A stretch of 41,115 nt of DNA from Clostridia bacterium. Its GTDB lineage: Bacteria; Bacillota; Clostridia; UBA1381. Positions 7,396 through 15,587 of this stretch are shown one piece after another. A program made the position numbers and the translations under genes. How positions within the stretch are numbered: the stretch's first letter is position 1; each line of letters begins with the position of its first letter. The stretch lies in assembly GCA_017468095.1 (NCBI GenBank), contig JAFUJN010000181.1, forward strand, positions 1 to 41,115, written 5' to 3'. The notes beneath the pieces are model-generated. The model did not search any database. It had not been told where the DNA came from and worked only from the letters and a program-made list of their open reading frames with translations.

Positions 7396-8379
7396 TTACA
7401 ACAATCTTTTTCTTAAATCTTCGCCACTATGCGGTGAAAGATAGCTTGGCGCCACATCAAACACGGTTTTGCAACCACATAAGCCTTCTTTAGCCATACG
7501 AACAGCTGCTCTTGCATAGCAAACCAAAACTGATGAAGTAAATTCAGGGTTGGAATCAAGCTTCAGGCTATATTCGATAATGTGCTTATTTTCGCCTGAA
7601 AGCCCTGTTTTTCCGCTTCTTATAACAAATCCGCCGTGTGGAATACCGCTATGGTCGCGGTCAAGCTCTTCCTTTGAAATAAAGTGAACTGTTGTGTCAT
7701 AATCCGCGAAATAGTTCGGCATTTCCTTGATTTCTTTTTCCACCTTTTCGGCATCTGCACCGCCTTTTAATACAACAAAACATTCTCGTAGATGCTTTTC
7801 ACGAGTGGAAAGTTCAGGATTTTCGCCTGCTCTCACTTTTGCCAAAGCATCATCGCAAGGGATTGTATATTGCTTTGCATCCAAAACGCCGTCAACCCTG
7901 CGGATTGCATCGGAATGGCCCTGACTTACGCCTTTACCCCAGAAAGTATAGTCCTTGCCATCAGGAAGAACTGCTTCTGCGTAAAGTCTGTTTAAAGAGA
8001 ACATTCCAGGGTCCCAGCCAACTGAAATAATTGCGATATTACCGCCCTGTTTTGCTTCTTTATCCACATTTTCAAAGTGTTCAGGGATTTTTGCGTGAGT
8101 GTCAAAACTGTCAATCACGTTAAAATTCTTTGCCAGTTCAGGTGTCTGATGCGGAAGATCTGTTGCGCTTCCGCCACAAAGAATTAGAACATCGATATTA
8201 TCCTTGTGGTTCAAAATTTCGTCAATATGATAGGCTTTTGCACCTGTCAAAGTTTCAAAACTGTCAGGATTTCTTCTTGAAAAAACGCCGTAAAGCTCCA
8301 TATCAGCGTTTTGCTTTATGGCACATTCAACGCCACGGCCAAGGTTGCCGTATCCTACAATTCCTACTTTAATACTCAT
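7396..8379 (-). CDS. ddh: meso-Diaminopimelate D-dehydrogenase
   Basis: 327 aa, the expected length. The N-terminal Rossmann fold begins KVGIVGYGNLGRGVE (NADP binding). Family blocks follow: VLILCGGSATDLPHQTPELA, VGWDPGMFSLNRLYAE and the substrate-region segment GKGVSQGHSDAIRRVDGV. The enzyme reductively aminates tetrahydrodipicolinate in one step to meso-DAP, bypassing the succinylase/acetylase routes, and so supplies lysine and the DAP of peptidoglycan. A GAGGTC ribosome site precedes the ATG. It may be read from the promoter of the upstream 61-aa gene, 66 bp away. Confidence 0.95.
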   Translation of the reverse strand: MSIKVGIVGYGNLGRGVECAIKQNADMELYGVFSRRNPDSFETLTGAKAYHIDEILNHKDNIDVLILCGGSATDLPHQTPELAKNFNVIDSFDTHAKIPEHFENVDKEAKQGGNIAIISVGWDPGMFSLNRLYAEAVLPDGKDYTFWGKGVSQGHSDAIRRVDGVLDAKQYTIPCDDALAKVRAGENPELSTREKHLRECFVVLKGGADAEKVEKEIKEMPNYFADYDTTVHFISKEELDRDHSGIPHGGFVIRSGKTGLSGENKHIIEYSLKLDSNPEFTSSVLVCYARAAVRMAKEGLCGCKTVFDVAPSYLSPHSGEDLRKRLL

Positions 8380-8445
8380 TTAAAAGACCTCTTTTCGAAA
8401 AGTTATATAAATAAATTGCCCGAATTTGGGGAAATAAATTCTTTT

Positions 8446-8631
8446 TTAGTTTTGGTGACGAACAACTTCGTATTCGTCGCCGTTTCGCCAATATGGGCAG
8501 TTATAAAAGCTACCCTGCATAAAGCGCATCATTTCGTCTTCGTCAAGATTGATTTCGCAAAAATAGCTTTCCCAATCTTCGTCATAGGCGTAGTATGCAC
8601 AGGTTTCGCAACTGGTTTTAGATTTTTTCAT
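8446..8631 (-). CDS. 61-aa four-cysteine protein (DUF6472-like)
   Basis: A short acidic protein with cysteines at 8, 11, 25 and 45. The N-terminal CETC and the spacing C-x2-C-x13-C-x19-CP suggest a small zinc- or cluster-binding knuckle. A good ribosome site (AAAGGTGAT) lies ahead of the ATG, so it is expressed. It resembles a small clostridial family annotated DUF6472, a recollection I cannot check here; no function is known to me. It is upstream of and in line with ddh. Confidence 0.7.
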   Translation of the reverse strand: MKKSKTSCETCAYYAYDEDWESYFCEINLDEDEMMRFMQGSFYNCPYWRNGDEYEVVRHQN

Positions 8632-8742
8632 ATCAAATCACCTTTCATTTTACCTAAAAAGTATAGCAAAAAAAGTAAAAAAAGTCAATAGCAGAGCCAT
8701 TTTGGGCTGTATATTTTTTTGGGTGCATACACCGGTTTTGTA

Positions 8743-8771
8743 TTGACGAACTTTTTAAAATATGATAGAAT
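8743..8771 (+). promoter_or_regulatory. Promoter of the ECF-transporter/rho operon
   Basis: TTGACG (8743-8748), 17-nt spacer, TAGAAT (8766-8771). It is the only convincing promoter seen ahead of the S-component gene and may drive the whole ~8-kb plus-strand run, since no strong terminator is visible before the end of rho. Confidence 0.75.
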
Positions 8772-8786
8772 AATAAGTTGAGAAAG

Positions 8787-8803
8787 AGTGTCCTTTTGAC
8801 ACT
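8787..8803 (+). promoter_or_regulatory. Leader hairpin ahead of the S-component gene
   Basis: AGTGTC (8787-8792) and GACACT (8798-8803) form a perfect 6-bp inverted repeat with a 5-nt loop, about 8 nt upstream of the AAGGAGG ribosome site. It could be a repressor operator just after the start site, or a leader stem. It is too small for a known vitamin riboswitch. Confidence 0.4.
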
Positions 8804-8823
8804 ATAATAAGGAGGAATTACAA

Positions 8824-9384
8824 ATGAGTAAAATGACAACTAAAAATATGGTATTGGCGGCAATTTTGACAGCACTTGTGGTAATACTGCAATTTGTAGG
8901 AGCTACAATAAAGCTTGGACCATTTTCAATTTCAACAGTACTGGTACCAATAGTTATCGGTGCTGCAAGCTGTGGCATAGGAATTGGTGCGTGGCTTGGT
9001 TTTGTCTTTGGAGTAATCGTTCTTTGGAGTGGAGATGCGGCAGCATTTTTAGCTGTTAATGTCGTTGGAACAATACTTACAGTTCTTGCAAAAGGTACAC
9101 TTTGCGGACTTTTGGCAGGGGTTACATACAAGGCTTTAGAAAAGACTAATAAGTATGTGGCAGTTTGTGCAGCAGCCCTTGTTTGTCCTATAGTTAACAC
9201 AGGCGTGTTTGTTTTGGGTTGCTTTGCATTCTTTATGGATACAATCACCCAGTGGGCAGGCGGAACTGATGCCGTTCAGTACATTTTTGTAGCGATGATA
9301 GGCCTTAATTTCCTTATTGAAACTTTAGTAAACATTGTTTTAAGCCCTGTAATTGTTAGACTTATAGATATAAGAAAGAAGTAA
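8824..9384 (+). CDS. ECF transporter substrate-binding S component (substrate unknown)
   Basis: 186 aa with about six hydrophobic helices. The N-terminal stretch KMTTKNMVLAAILTALVVIL resembles the family's first helix, with an AAILTAL motif of the kind that contacts EcfT. S components capture a vitamin or metal and dock on the EcfA-A'-T energising module. That module is encoded in the same operon (10260-12758), so this is an ECF transporter with a linked S gene. No substrate-specific motif (for example of ThiT, RibU or BioY) is recognisable and no classical riboswitch precedes it, so the substrate is left open. Confidence 0.82.
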   Translation: MSKMTTKNMVLAAILTALVVILQFVGATIKLGPFSISTVLVPIVIGAASCGIGIGAWLGFVFGVIVLWSGDAAAFLAVNVVGTILTVLAKGTLCGLLAGVTYKALEKTNKYVAVCAAALVCPIVNTGVFVLGCFAFFMDTITQWAGGTDAVQYIFVAMIGLNFLIETLVNIVLSPVIVRLIDIRKK

Positions 9385-9388
9385 TAGT

Positions 9389-10258
9389 ATGTGGTGTGCA
9401 AACGACTGGAAAGACTACATTTTAATAGACGCAGCAGGCGGAGAGAAGATTGAATATTGGAAGAATATCCTGCTTCGCCGTCCTGACCCACAGGCAATCT
9501 GGACCGAAAAGGCAAAAACACCTTTATGGACAAAAACAGATGCAACCTATCACAGAAGCGATAAAGGTGGCGGAAGCTGGGAGTATTTCAACAAGAAAAT
9601 GCCCGAGCGGTGGACAGTTTCTTATAAAAACCTGACCTTTAACATAAAGCCCATGGGATTTAAGCATACAGGACTTTTTCCGGAGCAGGCTGTTAACTGG
9701 GACTGGTTTTCCGAGCTTATAAAAAATGCGGGACGTCCCATTAAGGTTTTAAACCTTTTTGCCTATACAGGCGGTGCAACAGTTGCGGCAACTGCGGCAG
9801 GCGCCGAAGTGTGTCACGTTGATGCATCAAAGGGAATGGTATCCTGGGCAAAGGAAAATATGGCATCATCAGGCCTTGCAGATAGACCTGTAAGATACAT
9901 CGTTGATGATGTTAAAAAGTTTGTTCAAAGGGAAGCAAGGCGCGGAAAAACCTACGATGCCATAATTATGGACCCGCCATCTTATGGCAGAGGCCCGAAT
10001 GGTGAGCTTTGGAAGATTGAGGACGAGCTATATTCCTTGGTGGAAGATTGTATGAAGATTTTATCGGACGAGCCGTTGTTCTTCTTGATAAACTCATACA
10101 CAACAGGTCTTTCCCAGACCATTATGGAAAACGTTTTGACACTTACAATGAAGAAAAAATACGCAGGAAAAGTTGCCTGCGACGAAATTGGACTTATGAT
10201 GCAGGAAAAGGGATTGGTACTTCCTTGCGGAATGAGTAGCCGTTGGAGCAAAGACTAA
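9389..10258 (+). CDS. Class I SAM-dependent (rRNA-type) methyltransferase
   Basis: 289 aa. SAM-binding motif I is KVLNLFAYTGGATVAA (~119-134); the acidic motif II lies near CHVDASKGM (~142-150); the catalytic loop is DPPSYGRGP (195-203). The family resembles the RlmI/RlmK-like cytosine methyltransferases, which act on 23S rRNA, but lacks their N-terminal PUA domain and has an ~110-residue N-terminal part of its own. It sits between the S component and EcfA1 with gaps of 4 and 1 nt, so it is translationally close to a transporter it probably has no functional link with. The exact base modified is unknown. Confidence 0.82.
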   Translation: MWCANDWKDYILIDAAGGEKIEYWKNILLRRPDPQAIWTEKAKTPLWTKTDATYHRSDKGGGSWEYFNKKMPERWTVSYKNLTFNIKPMGFKHTGLFPEQAVNWDWFSELIKNAGRPIKVLNLFAYTGGATVAATAAGAEVCHVDASKGMVSWAKENMASSGLADRPVRYIVDDVKKFVQREARRGKTYDAIIMDPPSYGRGPNGELWKIEDELYSLVEDCMKILSDEPLFFLINSYTTGLSQTIMENVLTLTMKKKYAGKVACDEIGLMMQEKGLVLPCGMSSRWSKD

Positions 10259-10259
10259 T

Positions 10260-11108
10260 ATGATTGACGTAGAAAAGTTGTCATTTTCATATGATGACGA
10301 AGAAACACAAGAGAAAAAGTATGTAATAGCTGAGCTTGACCTTCACATTGATAAGGGCAGCTTTGTTGCTGTGCTTGGGCATAACGGTTCGGGAAAATCC
10401 ACCTTTGCCAAGCACTTAAACGGCATCCTTTTGCCATCAGGCGGTAAGGTGTATATCGCCGGAATGGATACACAGGATGATGCACATACTTTTGACATAA
10501 GAAGCACCGCAGGAATGGTTTTCCAGAATCCTGACAACCAAATCGTTGCCGCAATAGTGGAAGACGAAGTGGCATTTGCGCCGGAAAACTTGGGCGTAGA
10601 ATCCAGCGAAATAAGGCGCAGAGTTGATGAGTGCCTTGAGATAGTGAATATGTCAGAATTTGCGAAAAGTACGCCGTCAAGATTGTCCGGCGGTCAAAAG
10701 CAGAGAATCGCCATTGCAAGCGTTCTTGCTATGGAACCACAGGTTATAATACTTGATGAGCCGACGGCTATGCTTGACCCGAAAGGCAGAAGCGAGGTTA
10801 TGAAAACCATTAAAAAGCTCAACCAAGAGCGCGGTATGACGGTGGTTTTGATAACTCATTATATGGATGAAGCCGCACTTGCCGACAGGGTTGTAGTTAT
10901 GGAAAAAGGCAAGGTTGTAATCGACGATGTGCCAAAGAAGGTATTTTCCGAAGTTGAAAAAATCAAGGCAATCGGCCTTGATGTACCGCAAGTAACCGAG
11001 CTTTTGTACAGGCTTCGTGAAATGGGCTTTGATATGCCGGATGACATAATTACAGTAGCGGAGTGCAAAGAAGTGCTACTCCAAAAATTAAAGGGACTAA
11101 AGAAATGA
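10260..11108 (+). CDS. ecfA1: Energy-coupling factor ATPase EcfA1
   Basis: 282 aa. Walker A GHNGSGKST (40-48), Q-loop in GMVFQNPDNQIV, signature LSGGQKQR (142-149) and Walker B VIILDEPTAMLDP (162-174), with the switch His in VVLITHYMDEA. It is the first ATPase of the ECF vitamin-transporter engine; it pairs with EcfA2, and together they drive EcfT. The order ecfA1-ecfA2-ecfT-truA matches that of Bacillus and other Firmicutes. The next start codon overlaps its stop (ATGA), so expression is coupled. Confidence 0.95.
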   Translation: MIDVEKLSFSYDDEETQEKKYVIAELDLHIDKGSFVAVLGHNGSGKSTFAKHLNGILLPSGGKVYIAGMDTQDDAHTFDIRSTAGMVFQNPDNQIVAAIVEDEVAFAPENLGVESSEIRRRVDECLEIVNMSEFAKSTPSRLSGGQKQRIAIASVLAMEPQVIILDEPTAMLDPKGRSEVMKTIKKLNQERGMTVVLITHYMDEAALADRVVVMEKGKVVIDDVPKKVFSEVEKIKAIGLDVPQVTELLYRLREMGFDMPDDIITVAECKEVLLQKLKGLKK

Positions 11109-11965
11109 TTAAGGTAACAAATTTAAGTTATATATATCAGCAGGGAATGCCGTTTGAAGAAACGGCTCTTTCCGATATAAGCTTTGAAATTCCTGACGGG
11201 GATTTTGTGGCGATAATCGGGCATACAGGCTCAGGCAAATCCACATTGATACAGCATCTTAATGCCTTGATAAAGCCAACAAAGGGCAAAATCGAAATTA
11301 ACGGTGTTGATATAACAGCGCCCGATGTTGATTTGCGAGCAGTGCGCCGTGATGTAGGGCTGGTTTTTCAGTATCCGGAGCATCAGCTTTTTGAAGAAAC
11401 TGTGTATAAGGATATAGCCTTTGGCCCGAAAAATATGGGACTTTCAGATGATGAAATAAGACAAAGAGTTCTTGATGCGATGCACTTTGTGGGCTTATCC
11501 GAAGACCTTTTGGAAAAGTCACCATTTGAGCTTTCAGGCGGTCAAAAGCGCAGAGTCGCAATCGCAGGCGTTCTTTCAATGCGCCCAAAAGTGCTTATTT
11601 TAGACGAGCCGACAGCGGGCCTTGACCCAAAGGGCAGGGACGAGATTTTAAATCAGCTTGTAACTCTTCACAAGGAAAACGAGAATATGACCATAATTTT
11701 CGTTTCTCATTCAATGGAAGATGTGGCGATGCTGGCAAATAACGTGCTTGTTATGAACAAAGGTAAGCTTGCAATGAAGGGAAGCGTTGCGGATGTTTTT
11801 GAACGTTCAGCAGAACTTCGGGAAATGGGCCTTGATGTTCCCCAGATAACCGAGCTTACTCATAGGCTTATTGCAGCAGGTGTTGATATAAGACCTGATA
11901 TTTATACAGTTAAGTTTGCGTCGGAGATTTTTGCCGAGCTTTTAAAGGAGGCAGAAAATGTTTAA
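11105..11965 (+). CDS. ecfA2: Energy-coupling factor ATPase EcfA2
   Basis: 286 aa from the ATG at 11105, which overlaps the ecfA1 stop codon; the longer in-frame extension to 11063 would run through ecfA1 and is rejected. Walker A GHTGSGKSTL (39-48), signature LSGGQKRRVAIAGVL, Walker B VLILDEPTAGLDPKG, switch His in FVSHSMEDV. It forms the asymmetric ATPase pair with EcfA1. It ends 8 bp inside ecfT, whose AAAGGAGG ribosome site is embedded in its last codons. Confidence 0.95.
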   Translation: MIKVTNLSYIYQQGMPFEETALSDISFEIPDGDFVAIIGHTGSGKSTLIQHLNALIKPTKGKIEINGVDITAPDVDLRAVRRDVGLVFQYPEHQLFEETVYKDIAFGPKNMGLSDDEIRQRVLDAMHFVGLSEDLLEKSPFELSGGQKRRVAIAGVLSMRPKVLILDEPTAGLDPKGRDEILNQLVTLHKENENMTIIFVSHSMEDVAMLANNVLVMNKGKLAMKGSVADVFERSAELREMGLDVPQITELTHRLIAAGVDIRPDIYTVKFASEIFAELLKEAENV

Positions 11966-12758
11966 AGACATTACAATCGGACAGTATATAGAAGGAAATT
12001 CCTTTATACACAAGATGGATGCTCGTGTTAAAATTTTGCTGTCACTTATTTACATTGTTATACTGTTTTTAATTTCCACGCCCGTAGCATACGCCCTTGT
12101 GTTTTTATTAACAGCTTTTCTTGTATGGCTTTCAAAGCTTCCTGTAAAGTATATCATAAAAGGCTTAAAGCCTATGCTTTACATCTTGATTTTTACCAGC
12201 ATACTTAATTTGTTTATGACCGGGGGCGGTGATGTTTTATGGACTTGTCCGTTTCTACCATCACTAAAAATCACCGAGCAGGGTTTAAAAACTGCAATTC
12301 TGATGGTTTTAAGGCTATCCCTTTTGGTTGTGGTAACATCACTTTTAACTCTTACCACATCACCACTGATGCTGACCGACGGAATAGAGAAGCTACTAAA
12401 ACCATTTGAGATAATCAAGGTGCCTGCACACGAAATTGCAATGATGATGACTATTGCAATCCGCTTTATTCCTACACTTTCGGAAGAAACGGAAAAGATA
12501 ATAAAGGCACAAACTGCCCGTGGTGCAGACTTTGAAAGCGGAAATATCCTAAAGCGAGCTAAAGCCATGATACCGCTTTTGGTACCGCTGTTTATAAGTG
12601 CGTTCAGGCGTGCCGATGATCTGGCGGTGGCTATGGATTCCCGTTGCTATCACGGCGGAAAGAACAGAACACGAATGAAGCAAATGAAGATGACATGGCG
12701 TGATGGCGTGGCGGCTATCGTATTGGTTTTGGCATCTGTACTGCTTTTGGCAATATAA
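11958..12758 (+). CDS. ecfT: Energy-coupling factor transmembrane protein EcfT
   Basis: 266 aa with several N-terminal and one C-terminal hydrophobic helices. The long cytoplasmic coupling-helix region holds ARG (187-189, AQTARGADFESG) and a second, variant SRC motif (228-230, AMDSRCYHGG); these dock into the grooves of the two ATPases. With EcfA1/A2 it forms a module that may be shared by several S components, including the one at 8824. The gene overlaps ecfA2 by 8 bp. Confidence 0.94.
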   Translation: MFKDITIGQYIEGNSFIHKMDARVKILLSLIYIVILFLISTPVAYALVFLLTAFLVWLSKLPVKYIIKGLKPMLYILIFTSILNLFMTGGGDVLWTCPFLPSLKITEQGLKTAILMVLRLSLLVVVTSLLTLTTSPLMLTDGIEKLLKPFEIIKVPAHEIAMMMTIAIRFIPTLSEETEKIIKAQTARGADFESGNILKRAKAMIPLLVPLFISAFRRADDLAVAMDSRCYHGGKNRTRMKQMKMTWRDGVAAIVLVLASVLLLAI

Positions 12759-12779
12759 ATTTTATGAAAGGAAGATGGG

Positions 12780-13514
12780 ATGCGTAACATTAAGCTTACT
12801 ATCAAGTATGACGGAACCCGTTACCACGGCTGGCAAAGCCAACAAAATGCGGTTACGGTTCAGGAAGTTTTAGAAAACGCTATATTTAAGCTTGCCGGTG
12901 CACGCCCAAGGGTTACGGGATGCAGCAGAACCGATACCGGTGTGCATGCCGAAATGTTTGTCTGCAATTTTAAAGCAGAAACCACAATACCTGCGGACAA
13001 ATTACCACTTGCATTAAATACCCATCTGCCACAGGACATCATCTGCATAAAAGCAGAAGACGCAGATAGCGATTTTCATTCAAGATACTGCGCAAAAAAG
13101 AAACGCTATACTTATTACATTCAAAATTCACAGTTCCCTGATGTTTTCAAGGTAAATTATGCGTGGCACTACTCTTATAAATTAGACATAGACGCCATGC
13201 AAAAAGCCGCAAAGGCGTTTTTGGGTGAGCACGATTTTATCGGGTTTGCCGCCAGCGGATTTACCGTAAAAACAACGGTGAGAACTATATATGACATAAG
13301 CGTTGAAAAAAACGGAGATTTGATAAAGATATCCGTTTTGGGTGACGGATTTTTATATAATATGGTAAGAATTATTGCAGGAACTCTTGCTTTTGTGGGA
13401 TGCGGAAAAATCAATCCCGACGATATGGAAGACATAATAAATTCCTGCGACAGAAAGCGTGCAGGTATAACTGCACCGCCTGAAGGACTATTTTTAACGG
13501 AGGTATTTTATTGA
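12780..13514 (+). CDS. truA: tRNA pseudouridine(38-40) synthase TruA
   Basis: 244 aa, the standard length. The catalytic aspartate is D52 in CSRTDTGVHAE. Other family blocks: IKYDGTRYHGWQSQ at the N-terminus and LGDGFLYNMVRIIAGTL near the C-terminus. It isomerises uridines 38-40 in the anticodon arm. It follows ecfT by 21 nt, the conserved Firmicutes order. Its last codons contain the GGAGG ribosome site of the next gene, whose start overlaps the TGA stop. Confidence 0.96.
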   Translation: MRNIKLTIKYDGTRYHGWQSQQNAVTVQEVLENAIFKLAGARPRVTGCSRTDTGVHAEMFVCNFKAETTIPADKLPLALNTHLPQDIICIKAEDADSDFHSRYCAKKKRYTYYIQNSQFPDVFKVNYAWHYSYKLDIDAMQKAAKAFLGEHDFIGFAASGFTVKTTVRTIYDISVEKNGDLIKISVLGDGFLYNMVRIIAGTLAFVGCGKINPDDMEDIINSCDRKRAGITAPPEGLFLTEVFY

Positions 13515-14866
13515 TGAAAAAGAAATCAAATATTATGAAAATACTGCTTATCATCGTGTGCCTCTGTGCTATTTTATTGTTTTCGCTGGTTGCCGCCGGC
13601 GTGGATGTGCCATTTCTTCAGGCATATAAAACAAACTTCAAGCATAATGTAAGCGGAATAAGCAATCTTTTGGGAATAGAACTTCCTATCGAGATGCAAC
13701 TTTATTTAGACGATGAATCTGTGCCGACGCCGAAGCCAACAATGGTACCGAAAGAGGAAATAGATGCATTGGAAGCTGCTCTTGGATACCCTGAGGAAGA
13801 AGAGATTGTAACCAAAGAGGGAACAGCGGACTTAACCACACAGGCACCGCTTAAAGTAAAAAATGAAAATCTACCGGTGGCACTTGATGGTGCATCTAAT
13901 TCAAAGTTCGCAGACTATGGCGGAAATATGGTTGCGGCATCAGAAACAAGATACCGTGGTTTTAATGATAATGGTGAGCTTTTGTGGGAGATTCCTATCG
14001 GGATGCAATCGCCACAGATAACTGTTCGCGGTGAATATGTTTTGATAAACGAAACCGGTGCAAAAAAGATACTTTTGTTTAAGGGCAGAAAACAGGTCTT
14101 TGAGGCAACTACCGAAGGCAATATCGTATCTTGCGACCTATCCAAAAACGGCGATGTTGTGGCGGTTACCGATAAAGAATATTATAAAGGTCAGGTGTTG
14201 GTGCTAAACTCAAGCGGAAAGGTGATATTCGCATGGGATTCAGGCTCATATAACATTCTTGACGCCGCAATTTCAGCGGGAAGAAGAGTGGCGGTTTCGC
14301 TTTTAAATACCGACGTTGGTGCAGATAGTTTAATTACCTGCTTTGACGTAAACGGCAAGGAAAAATATCGCACCGAAAACTTCTCCAACTCAATAATTTT
14401 TGATGTGGAATTTAATGGCGAAAAGCTTAACGCCATTGCAGATAACAAATGCGTAGGACTTTCCAAAATCGGAAAGATTTTATGGGAATTTGACTATAGT
14501 GGCAGAGTTTTAAAGAACTATGATATTGCCGAAAACGGCTCTAAAATGCTACTGTTTGAAAACGGCGGAGTAGGCGAAATTGTGGTTGTATCCGCCGGAG
14601 GAAAGGCGTATGATGCAATAAAAACCGAGTCAATGCCTGAAATTGTAAGCATCAAGTCGGATTATATCGCATATAATAGCGGACGAGATGTTATTGTTTC
14701 AAATTTCAAGGGCAAGAGCACAAAAAGAGCTTCCTGTAGTGCAGATATAAAGCAGGCTTTTGCCATAGAAAAGAACAAGATATTCTGCGTGTATAACTCA
14801 AGCATACAGGTTAAAAAGCCTGTACGTGTTAAAAAGCAGGATGCTATAGTGATAACGGCAGAGTAG
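13514..14866 (+). CDS. Membrane-anchored beta-propeller-like protein (DUF5711-like)
   Basis: 450 aa from the ATG at 13514; a TTG directly before it (13511) is an alternative, with the GGAGG site 7 nt away instead of 10. One N-terminal transmembrane helix (about residues 8-29, ILLIIVCLCAILLFSLVAAG). The exterior part has repeated beta-strand blocks such as RGFNDNGELLWEIPIG and GLSKIGKILWEFDYSG, reminiscent of PQQ/WD-type propellers. It resembles clostridial DUF5711 proteins found beside cvpA, a recollection I cannot check. A surface or scaffolding role is plausible; no catalytic motif is visible. Confidence 0.72.
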   Translation: MKKKSNIMKILLIIVCLCAILLFSLVAAGVDVPFLQAYKTNFKHNVSGISNLLGIELPIEMQLYLDDESVPTPKPTMVPKEEIDALEAALGYPEEEEIVTKEGTADLTTQAPLKVKNENLPVALDGASNSKFADYGGNMVAASETRYRGFNDNGELLWEIPIGMQSPQITVRGEYVLINETGAKKILLFKGRKQVFEATTEGNIVSCDLSKNGDVVAVTDKEYYKGQVLVLNSSGKVIFAWDSGSYNILDAAISAGRRVAVSLLNTDVGADSLITCFDVNGKEKYRTENFSNSIIFDVEFNGEKLNAIADNKCVGLSKIGKILWEFDYSGRVLKNYDIAENGSKMLLFENGGVGEIVVVSAGGKAYDAIKTESMPEIVSIKSDYIAYNSGRDVIVSNFKGKSTKRASCSADIKQAFAIEKNKIFCVYNSSIQVKKPVRVKKQDAIVITAE

Positions 14867-14879
14867 GAAAGGAATAAAT

Positions 14880-15572
14880 ATGGGGTATATACTTGATATA
14901 GCTTTGGTGGCGGTGATACTATTCTTTGTGGTGATGTCTGCAAAGAAAGGGTTTATTTCAGCATCAAAAAACATTATTACGCTGATTTTGACCGTAACAC
15001 TTTTGGCATCAATGCAGGGTGTGGTTCTTGAAGCACTTCAAAGCTCACCACTTGGCGATAACATTAAAAAAATGGTAAGCCAGAATGTAACCAAAACCTA
15101 TGAAGCGGAAAATCTTCCTGAAGGAACGGACACAACCGATACGGAAAAATCCCTTATGATTTGTGAAGCCATGTCCCTTCCGACCTTTTTGGCAAACAGC
15201 ATAGAAGAAAGCATACGCGGAATGTCTGAAATTAAGAACAACGTAATGGAAGTCATAACCGATGCACTAACCCTGCTAATTATGCGAATAATTGCTATGA
15301 TTTTGCTGTTCATTCTGGTACGAGTCTTTGTATTCTTGGCAGTAAAACTCTTGGAGAGCCTGTTCGGGCTTCCTGGGCTTAAAACCATAAACAAATCCTT
15401 GGGAGCGGTAATAGGAGTGGTAAACGCATTCCTTGTAATATACATAATTTGTGGCGGAATAAGCCTGTTTATGCCTGCCGAAAAGCTGGCTGTTATAAGC
15501 GCAGCTATGGACCAGACTATGCTTTTAAAATACATTTATAATCATAATCTGCTACTTTCTTTATTTGTATAG
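14880..15572 (+). CDS. CvpA family membrane protein
   Basis: 230 aa with two N-terminal and two or three C-terminal hydrophobic helices flanking a ~75-residue extracytoplasmic segment. The start GYILDIALVAVILFFVVMSA with a following KKGF is typical of CvpA/colicin-V-production homologs, as is GLPGLKTINKSLGAVIGVVN near the end. Family members are linked to envelope homeostasis; the biochemical role is unsettled. The ribosome site AGGAAAGGAAT precedes the ATG. It lies between the DUF5711-like gene and rho. Confidence 0.82.
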   Translation: MGYILDIALVAVILFFVVMSAKKGFISASKNIITLILTVTLLASMQGVVLEALQSSPLGDNIKKMVSQNVTKTYEAENLPEGTDTTDTEKSLMICEAMSLPTFLANSIEESIRGMSEIKNNVMEVITDALTLLIMRIIAMILLFILVRVFVFLAVKLLESLFGLPGLKTINKSLGAVIGVVNAFLVIYIICGGISLFMPAEKLAVISAAMDQTMLLKYIYNHNLLLSLFV

Positions 15573-15587
15573 GATTGAGGTGATAAG

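Noticed and set aside
8640-8823. Vitamin riboswitch ahead of the S component
   Set aside because: I see no TPP, FMN, cobalamin or THF motif; only a 6-bp hairpin is present in a leader of about 45 nt.
11063-11104. N-terminal extension of EcfA2
   Set aside because: It overlaps ecfA1 in another frame; the ATGA overlap at 11105 and the standard protein length favour the shorter form.
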